Assembly (NCBI GenBank): GCA_946617545.1
Contig: CAMOKK010000078.1
Coordinates: 1-6,402, forward strand
Length of the DNA: 6,402 nucleotides
From: an uncultured Bacteroidales bacterium
GTDB lineage: Bacteria > Bacteroidota > Bacteroidia > Bacteroidales > UBA932
Reading direction: 5' to 3'
Below are positions 1-4,653 of the stretch, piece after piece (position 1 is the stretch's first letter; each line of letters begins with the position of its first letter). A program made the position numbers and the translations under genes. Below the pieces are notes generated by a model, which saw only the letters and a list, made by a program, of their open reading frames with translations, was not told the DNA's origin and did not search any database.

Positions 1-17
1 TACACCATATCTCAATG

Positions 18-36
18 AGTCCCGCAAAACGGGACT
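18..36 (-). terminator. Perfect 7-bp hairpin after the response regulator, possible terminator
   Basis: AGTCCCG (18-24) and CGGGACT (30-36) form a perfect 7-bp, GC-rich stem with a 5-nt loop, 34 nt past the regulator stop. On the minus strand no T-run follows (next bases CATTGAG), so a classical intrinsic terminator is not supported. It may still be a transcript 3'-end stem, or part of the leader of the next gene, since the possible outgoing promoter would start transcripts near position 34. Confidence 0.3.
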
Positions 37-37
37 G

Positions 38-68
38 CAAATGTACGACTTTTTTCTGAATCTGCAAG
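38..68 (-). promoter_or_regulatory. Possible promoter reading out of the window (CTTG-19-TACATTTG)
   Basis: The minus strand has CTTG at 68-65 and TACATTTG at 45-38, separated by 19 nt. This fits the Bacteroidetes -33/-7 arrangement (TTTG and TAnnTTTG) with one mismatch in the -33 element. It starts within the last codons of the response regulator gene and would drive a gene beyond position 1, in the same direction. No such gene can be seen here. Confidence 0.35.
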
Positions 69-70
69 GT

Positions 71-778
71 TTATGCAGAAAAATCTTGCAAATATTCCCG
101 GAAGGCGGGCCGATAAATCTCTCCCACCGGCAGGGATGTCCCGTCGGAGAGCACAACGGCGGTACGGGACGCTTCCCGGATTTGGGCCAGGGAAATGATA
201 TAGGAGCGGTGAATGCGCATGAACTGTTCCCGGGGCAGCTGCTCCATCAAATGTTTAAGGCTGTAAAGCACAATCAGGGGAACGCTTTCTCCTTTCCGGT
301 GAATTTTGATGTATTCGCTCATGCTCTCCACATACACAATATCCTCCAAACGCACGGAGACCGTCTTGTAGTCTGTCTTGAAATGCAGCTGCTTCTCCTG
401 CACGGAGCCCTGGGCGGCCGCCCGTTCCACTTCCAGAATGTGAAGGGCCTTCCGGACGGCCTTCTGAAAATCGGCCAGGCCGAAAGGCTTGAGCAGGTAA
501 TCCACGGCATTCACCCGGAAACCCTCCACCGCGTACTCCGCATAGGCCGTGGTGAAAATCACCAGCGGCGGATTCGGGAGCGAGCGGACAAGCTCCATGC
601 CGGAAATATCCGGCATGTTGATATCGACAAAGAGGGCATCGGCCAGCTCCAAAAAAGGAAGGGCTTTGGAGGCCGATGTGCAGGCGGCCAACACCTCCAC
701 CTCCGGCGTTTTGGCGGCGTACAGCTCGGCCTGGCGCAGGGCCAGGGGTTCGTCATCCAGGAAAACGACCTTCAGCAT
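71..778 (-). CDS. LytTR-family DNA-binding response regulator
   Basis: Response regulator of 235 aa, the usual length for the LytR/AlgR type. It is expected to take phosphate from the kinase encoded just upstream and bind promoter direct repeats in the cytoplasm. The receiver domain covers about residues 2-118: acidic pair D8/D9, phospho-acceptor D52 in VDINMPD, switch threonines T76/T77 in IFTTAY, and K97 in LLKPF. A LytTR DNA-binding domain follows at about 129-232, with FKTDYKTVSV, the VYVESMSEYIKIH strand region and the FMRIHRSYIIS signature. I chose the ATG at 778 because the receiver begins there (MLKVVFLDDEP). The same frame stays open upstream to 940, but that stretch lies inside the kinase gene and encodes nothing domain-like. 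The ATG overlaps the kinase stop as ATGCTGA, suggesting translational coupling. All receiver residues are intact, so it should be phosphorylatable. Its targets are not visible; the neighbouring envelope operon is the obvious candidate. Confidence 0.95.
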   Translation of the reverse strand: MLKVVFLDDEPLALRQAELYAAKTPEVEVLAACTSASKALPFLELADALFVDINMPDISGMELVRSLPNPPLVIFTTAYAEYAVEGFRVNAVDYLLKPFGLADFQKAVRKALHILEVERAAAQGSVQEKQLHFKTDYKTVSVRLEDIVYVESMSEYIKIHRKGESVPLIVLYSLKHLMEQLPREQFMRIHRSYIISLAQIREASRTAVVLSDGTSLPVGEIYRPAFREYLQDFSA

Positions 779-1830
779 GTCTGGGGAAGGATTAAAAGAA
801 TCTCGTAAACTTTGTCCGTCTGCGTAAGGTTGAGCGTATAAAGCCCCCCGTACAGCAAATCCAGGCGTTCCCGCACATTCTGCATGCCCATGCCGCCGGC
901 CCGGGTATCGGCCTTTCCGAGATGACGGCTGTTGGCGCACTTGAAATAAATCTTATCCTCCTTGAGCGCCATGGAAACATGCACGAAGGAGTGCTCCTCA
1001 TAGCTGATGCCGTGCTTGAAGGCATTCTCCACAAAAGAGGCCATCAAAAGCGGCGGCACCTTGGCTCCGGCAGTATCCTGAGGCAAAGCCAGGTCGATGA
1101 TGACGGATTCCGGATAACGGAGCCGCATCAGCGATATGTAATGCCGGATGTAGTTGGCCTCCTGTTCAAGGGGAATGGTGGGGCTGTCGCCCTCGTACAG
1201 GACAATCCGCATGAGCTTGGAAAAAGCCTGAATGCTCTCCTTGGCCTTTTCCGGGTCCACATCCACCAGCGCGTGGATGTTGTTGAGCGTGTTCATGAAA
1301 AAATGCGGATTAATCTGGTAGCGAAGCGTTTCCAGCTGCCGGTTCAGGCTTTCGGCCTTGAGGTCCTGCACTTTGCGCTCACTCCTGAAGGCCGCGAACA
1401 TGGCTTTCACGCCCAGATTGACCAAAATAACCAGCACACCGATAATCAGGCGCATGGTCTCCGGATGCATGGGCCGACGTCCGTCTCCCGGCATAGCGGG
1501 AGGGCCACCCATTCCATCCATGGGAGGCCCCGGAGGCCGATGGCCGGTGCTGTAACAGTACGCCCCGAAGGCGACGAGCAGGGACAGCGTCACCAGCACG
1601 TAAAGGAGCGTCTGTCTTTTCCGGATAAAGGAAGCGGAAAGCAGGTCATGCACCACAAACAGCAGCAGATAGGGCAGAATGTCTCCCCAGGCGTCCAGGA
1701 TTTCGGCCCAGCTTACGCTGCCGTCATGCCCCGCCATGTAATGGAAGAACATGGTAGCGGGAGCCAGGGCAAAAATCACCGCCCAGACTCCCGCGTACAA
1801 GCCCATCTCTCTTTTGCGCAAAATATCCAT
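772..1830 (-). CDS. LytS-type sensor histidine kinase (His_kinase / HATPase_c)
   Basis: Membrane sensor kinase of 352 aa. Four hydrophobic segments are visible, at about residues 11-31, 50-68, 73-93 and 127-148. A short helical linker (149-170) leads to the His_kinase domain, whose phospho-acceptor is H176 in YQINPHFFMNTLNNI. The ATPase domain has an N-box at FVENAFKHG (N269) and a glycine loop at GGMGMQNVRERL (312-323). It should phosphorylate the regulator whose gene overlaps its 3' end. The sensing part has no recognised input domain. Instead a loop of about 30 residues between the third and fourth membrane segments (about 97-126) is rich in Pro, Gly, Met and His. The start at 1830 is the first ATG after the preceding gene. 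A second ATG at 1806 (M9), preceded by purine-rich AAAAGAGAG, would also preserve every domain. A TATCTTTG box lies 5 nt upstream of the first ATG. The signal it senses is unknown. Confidence 0.94.
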   Translation of the reverse strand: MDILRKREMGLYAGVWAVIFALAPATMFFHYMAGHDGSVSWAEILDAWGDILPYLLLFVVHDLLSASFIRKRQTLLYVLVTLSLLVAFGAYCYSTGHRPPGPPMDGMGGPPAMPGDGRRPMHPETMRLIIGVLVILVNLGVKAMFAAFRSERKVQDLKAESLNRQLETLRYQINPHFFMNTLNNIHALVDVDPEKAKESIQAFSKLMRIVLYEGDSPTIPLEQEANYIRHYISLMRLRYPESVIIDLALPQDTAGAKVPPLLMASFVENAFKHGISYEEHSFVHVSMALKEDKIYFKCANSRHLGKADTRAGGMGMQNVRERLDLLYGGLYTLNLTQTDKVYEILLILPQTC

Positions 1831-1835
1831 TTCCG

Positions 1836-1843
1836 CAAAGATA
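1836..1843 (-). promoter_or_regulatory. Candidate Bacteroidetes -7 promoter box (TATCTTTG) before the histidine kinase
   Basis: The minus strand reads TATCTTTG from 1843 to 1836 in the 22-nt gap between the barrel stop and the kinase ATG. A weak -33-like TTTA lies at 1864-1861, 17 nt upstream. Transcription would begin near 1832, leaving about 2 nt before the ATG at 1830, or about 26 nt before the alternative ATG at 1806. It would let the two-component genes be expressed apart from the upstream genes. Confidence 0.5.
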
Positions 1844-1852
1844 AGAAAATAT

Positions 1853-2641
1853 TTAGAACTTAAAGGTATAGCCGATACCCGGCGTCACTTTGAAGTAATT
1901 GCTGTAGGCCGCGCTGAAAAGGCGCGTTCCCTCGCTGTTGGTGTCTATCACATACTCGCTGACGTAGTCCAGAAGGACATAGGGCCGGAGGACATGGTGC
2001 TTGCCCAGTTTGATGTCCGTACGGATGATGCCGCGGTAGCGGTCGTTGTACGTATGGGTGTAACCGGCGTGCGTGTAGGCATAGTAAGTGGTGCCGTCGC
2101 TCTTGGTCTGGAGGGAGCCGGAGGTGCTGCCCCAGGGGGCGTTGAGCTGGGTTCTCACCTCAAAGAACACCCCGGGCTCGAAGTACGTCCAGCCCTTGTA
2201 GGACACGCCCAGACGGGTTTTCAGGGCCACCAGGTTGGGCGTGTTCTGATATGCGTTGAAATCGCCTGTGCGATGCGTAAGCTGCACCCGCTCCCTCAAG
2301 GAGAAATTGAAGCCGTTCAAATTGTAGTGTACCATGCCGTCCACATAGAAACGGTGGCGCGGCTCCTTGAAATACAGATTGCCCGCGCTGTAGGGGTTAA
2401 TCAGGATATAGCCCGCCCCCAGCTTGACATACGGAGACACCTTATATTCCAGGCCGATGGTCGTCTGAAGCCTGTCCAAAGACTTGAACACGCCGTCCAT
2501 GCGAAGTTCCTCCTCCACCGTCAGGTGCAGGCCCTTGCGGATTTTCCAGTCGGCCGCCACGGATGCGCGTACGCCGCTCTGCGTCTGTGCCGCGGCCGTC
2601 AGGGGCAGCAGCAGCGCCATCAGATAAACAAACTTTTTCAT
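1853..2641 (-). CDS. Outer-membrane beta-barrel protein, DUF2490-like
   Basis: Secreted protein of 262 aa predicted to form an outer-membrane beta-barrel. A signal peptide is clear at residues 1-18 (MKKF, hydrophobic core, then TAAA before Q19). The rest alternates polar and aromatic or aliphatic residues as barrel strands do, for example RHRFYVDGMVHYNL, NFSLRERVQL and FEPGVFFEVRTQL. It ends in YTFKF, the terminal-Phe type of strand recognised by the BAM machinery. The LRERVQL and RHRF patterns and the strand layout resemble DUF2490, a Bacteroidetes family of unknown function; that assignment is by recognition only. Its start codon shares one base with the DUF4956 stop (TAATG), so the two are very likely co-translated. 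Placement directly after a membrane protein and a VTC-type polymerase suggests an outer-membrane role in the same process, such as a passage or anchor for a product, but no substrate can be read from the sequence. Confidence 0.85.
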   Translation of the reverse strand: MKKFVYLMALLLPLTAAAQTQSGVRASVAADWKIRKGLHLTVEEELRMDGVFKSLDRLQTTIGLEYKVSPYVKLGAGYILINPYSAGNLYFKEPRHRFYVDGMVHYNLNGFNFSLRERVQLTHRTGDFNAYQNTPNLVALKTRLGVSYKGWTYFEPGVFFEVRTQLNAPWGSTSGSLQTKSDGTTYYAYTHAGYTHTYNDRYRGIIRTDIKLGKHHVLRPYVLLDYVSEYVIDTNSEGTRLFSAAYSNYFKVTPGIGYTFKF

Positions 2642-3432
2642 TATTCTACATAGTCTTTGGCCCGGGTAATCATGTTCACGGAATTGGATTCTCCCTTGGG
2701 CAGGTGATAATATACTTTGATGAAGGCCGCATCCTTGAGGAAGTCCACATGGCCCACCTCCAGGTTCTCTATGGGGAAGCCCAGGCGCTTTTCCAAATCG
2801 GCCTTCAGTTCTTCCCGCCGCTCGGGCACAATCAGGTCTATCTTGTCATAAAGCACCAGCTTGGTGGCCACATGCGCCACCACGCGCTCTCCTTCCAAAA
2901 CGGCCACCAGGGCCACTACAAGGGCGTTAACCAGGGCCATAACCCCCACGTTGCCCCAGCCCAGGGCATAGTGCGGAGAGTCGGTGCTGAGCCCCACCGC
3001 ATGATAGACCGGCGCCAGGCCGTTCACCGCCGCCAGGGCGATAATCACAAACAGGTAGGTCATCTCCCGGATGGGCACCGTCTCCGTGCGGTAGCGGATA
3101 ACCCCGAAGATGGCAAACAGGCCCAGGGTAAGGCCCACGCCCACATCCACGTTGCCCATGATATACAGCAGCGTAAGCATGGCCGATGAGAACACCATGA
3201 AGGTGAAATAGTAGTCACGCCGGCGGCTCTTCTTGTAATAGAAGAAGTGTACCAGAATCCAGCACACCAGCAGGTTCAGGGCAAAACGGATACCCAGCTC
3301 GGCCACCTTCTGAGCCGTGGTCATCATGGCGTCCGTAATGGTCTGTACATCCAAGAGCATGTCGTCCGCGGCATCAATATTCCCGAACGAGGCCAAGTCT
3401 TCCTGTACAAAGCGGAATAATTTGTCTATCAT
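2641..3432 (-). CDS. DUF4956 polytopic inner-membrane protein, VTC partner
   Basis: Membrane protein of 263 aa. The N-terminus (about 1-45) is soluble and acidic. Hydrophobic segments follow at about 47-66, 75-93, 97-113, 124-142 and 160-179. The region GLFAIFGVIRYRTETVP and then REMTYLFVI (103-131) is the recognisable DUF4956 signature, placing conserved Arg/Glu residues (R113, R115, R122, E123) between two membrane segments. Residues about 181-263 form a soluble, probably cytoplasmic domain containing ELKADLEKRLGFPIENLEVGHVDF. The start overlaps the VTC stop as ATGA. DUF4956 genes commonly sit beside bacterial VTC-domain genes, so it is a candidate membrane partner of the polymerase, comparable in role (not in sequence) to the small membrane subunits of yeast VTC. 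A channel function for the polymer is inference; no activity of the family is established that I can name. No signal peptide or truncation is seen. Confidence 0.9.
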   Translation of the reverse strand: MIDKLFRFVQEDLASFGNIDAADDMLLDVQTITDAMMTTAQKVAELGIRFALNLLVCWILVHFFYYKKSRRRDYYFTFMVFSSAMLTLLYIMGNVDVGVGLTLGLFAIFGVIRYRTETVPIREMTYLFVIIALAAVNGLAPVYHAVGLSTDSPHYALGWGNVGVMALVNALVVALVAVLEGERVVAHVATKLVLYDKIDLIVPERREELKADLEKRLGFPIENLEVGHVDFLKDAAFIKVYYHLPKGESNSVNMITRAKDYVE

Positions 3433-4226
3433 ATTATTATAAGTTTTTTACCGATGGTTTTTTCTATGGCCCTCACCTTTACCTTGAAGCGTCCGCTCTT
3501 GACGGAAGGGTCGGTAAGGGCGGTGGCAATGCAGTATTTGCTCACGCGAGCCGGCTTAATCCGGTGCTCCAGGAAAATCTCTCTCATGCGGCTGTGTACG
3601 CGGCCGTCCTGCTTGAGCTCGATGATGACGGCGTCCTGCAGGGAGACTTCTTTTCCGGTACGGAAGTTCTTGAATGCCAGGCAGGTATCAATGGTCAGAC
3701 GTTCCGTAAGGTCCGGATTCACCAGCGTAATGCGCGTAAAGAGCGTTTCCACGGCGGGCCGTAGGTCTCCCGCCGTAAACCAGGAGTGTTTTGCCAGGTA
3801 GGCACACGCCTCCGCGTTTCCGGAGAACTCCATCATCTCGAAGGGCTCTATGGCCATCCGCTTCTTGCTGGTGCGGCCGTGGTTGTTTTTGCGCTTGATT
3901 TCCAGAAAAGCCTGTCCGGAGCGCACATAACAGCGGGTACGCACCTTCTGGCGCACCAGGTGGCGGTTGTGGTGGTCCAGGTACATCCGCAGCCCGGGCG
4001 TATCAAAATACACGGAGTCGTACGGGCTCCGGCGCTCCCCTTCCGTTACCAGCACCCGGTAACCGGCGGCCGCGGCATCGGCCAGGACGGCCTGCAGTCC
4101 GGTCTCGCTGGTAAGGAACTTGGCGTCCACACGGTTCATCAGCTTCACGGATTTCATCTCGTCCAGCGTGATGGGGCCGAAGGCTTCCAGCTCCCGCTCA
4201 AAGGATATGTGGCCGTCAGTTGCCAT
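3429..4226 (-). CDS. VTC-domain (CYTH-fold) polyphosphate polymerase-like protein
   Basis: Cytosolic protein of 265 aa, essentially a single VTC domain. In eukaryotes this domain (Vtc4) makes polyphosphate from ATP inside a tunnel lined with basic residues. The matching landmarks are visible in order: MNRVDAKF (30-37, K36), YDSVYFDT (69-76), KVRTRCYV with R96 and R98, FLEIKRK (107-113; E109, K111), ERLTID with R176, VIIELKQDGR (200-209, metal-type E203), and KPARVSKY (224-231, K230). No SPX domain and no membrane segment is present, so the catalytic module stands alone and the adjacent DUF4956 protein is the likely membrane partner. I chose the ATG at 4226, which overlaps the upstream gene by 11 nt. 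An in-frame TTG at 4235 would add three residues. It overlaps DUF4956 by ATGA. Polyphosphate synthesis is the family-based expectation; another nucleotide-derived phosphate polymer or a triphosphatase-like activity is not excluded. Confidence 0.9.
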   Translation of the reverse strand: MATDGHISFERELEAFGPITLDEMKSVKLMNRVDAKFLTSETGLQAVLADAAAAGYRVLVTEGERRSPYDSVYFDTPGLRMYLDHHNRHLVRQKVRTRCYVRSGQAFLEIKRKNNHGRTSKKRMAIEPFEMMEFSGNAEACAYLAKHSWFTAGDLRPAVETLFTRITLVNPDLTERLTIDTCLAFKNFRTGKEVSLQDAVIIELKQDGRVHSRMREIFLEHRIKPARVSKYCIATALTDPSVKSGRFKVKVRAIEKTIGKKLIII

Positions 4227-4629
4227 CCTGTGCAATATACTCGTATTGTTTGATGCTTATCAGTTTCCCCTTGGCATTGTAGGTGTACTGGGTTTTCTTT
4301 CGGCCGAACTCGTTGAATTCAAACTTCTTGTAGGTCTGAAGGCGGTTCCGGTGGTCGTACACCAGTTCCTTGGACACCTTTCCGTCGGCCCCGTACTCGA
4401 AGCGCTTGCGCCACTTCTGGCCGTCGGAGTTGTACTCGATTTCCTCTATCTTCCTGCCGTCGGCATTGAAGGTGGTAATGTGGTCCAGTACCTTGTTGTT
4501 TCCCTTGGGGTCTGTGTTCCACTCCTTGATGACCAAGTTCTTCTTGTTCATCTTGGCGGCCTCCTGGGCCCCTGCCGCCAAGGGGAGAAGCAGCAGGGCC
4601 GAGGCTAAAAGTATAAGTATGCGTTTCAT
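4216..4629 (-). CDS. Small secreted protein with degenerate YD-type repeats
   Basis: Protein of 137 aa with a clear signal peptide: MKR, hydrophobic residues 4-18, then AGA with likely cleavage before Q22. The mature part is a run of short beta-hairpin-like repeats, each beginning with an aromatic residue and followed by a D/N/G turn: FNADGRKIEE (54), YNSDGQKWRK (66), YGADGKVSKE (79), YDHRNRLQTY (91), FNEFGRKKTQ (105) and YNAKGKLISI (117). The spacing is 11-14 residues. This resembles YD (RHS-type) repeats or small Bacteroidetes families such as DUF3836; I cannot assign a family firmly. It is basic and very polar, so a soluble periplasmic or secreted protein is likely. It overlaps the start of the VTC gene by 11 nt and sits 24 nt after the beta-helix lipoprotein gene. 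A TATCTTTG promoter box lies 8 nt before its ATG. Binding a polyanion through its Lys/Arg-rich repeats is possible but speculative. Confidence 0.85.
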   Translation of the reverse strand: MKRILILLASALLLLPLAAGAQEAAKMNKKNLVIKEWNTDPKGNNKVLDHITTFNADGRKIEEIEYNSDGQKWRKRFEYGADGKVSKELVYDHRNRLQTYKKFEFNEFGRKKTQYTYNAKGKLISIKQYEYIAQDGN

Positions 4630-4637
4630 AACAAATA

Positions 4638-4645
4638 CAAAGATA
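4638..4645 (-). promoter_or_regulatory. Candidate Bacteroidetes -7 promoter box (TATCTTTG) before the small secreted gene
   Basis: The minus strand reads TATCTTTG from 4645 to 4638, an exact match to the Bacteroidetes -7 consensus TAnnTTTG. It lies in the 24-nt gap after the lipoprotein stop. The expected transcription start is about 4634, giving only some 5 nt of leader before the ATG at 4629. No good TTTG -33 element is seen at ideal spacing; the nearest, TTTC at 4672-4669, lies 23 nt away inside the lipoprotein gene. Confidence 0.5.
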
Positions 4646-4653
4646 CAAAATTA

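Noticed and set aside
61..79. Inverted repeat TCTGCA / TGCAGA around the regulator stop codon
   Set aside because: Only 6 bp with a 7-nt loop, no T-run after it on the minus strand, and it overlaps coding sequence; too weak to call a terminator.
779..940. In-frame upstream extension of the response regulator to position 940 (54 more residues)
   Set aside because: It lies wholly inside the kinase 3' coding region, is Arg/Gly/Pro-rich without domain character, and the receiver domain begins exactly at the ATG at 778.
922..1863. Plus-strand open frame of 313 codons
   Set aside because: It is the antisense of the kinase gene, which has a full set of conserved motifs. The plus-strand product is His/Gln/Arg-rich with no domain.
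1751..3189. Two long plus-strand open frames (1751-2653 and 2563-3189)
   Set aside because: They are antisense to the barrel and DUF4956 genes, with shadow-like composition and no signal or motif.
4227..4235. TTG start for the VTC gene at 4235
   Set aside because: It adds only three residues (MHR) and a rarer start codon; the ATG at 4226 is preferred, though neither is proven.
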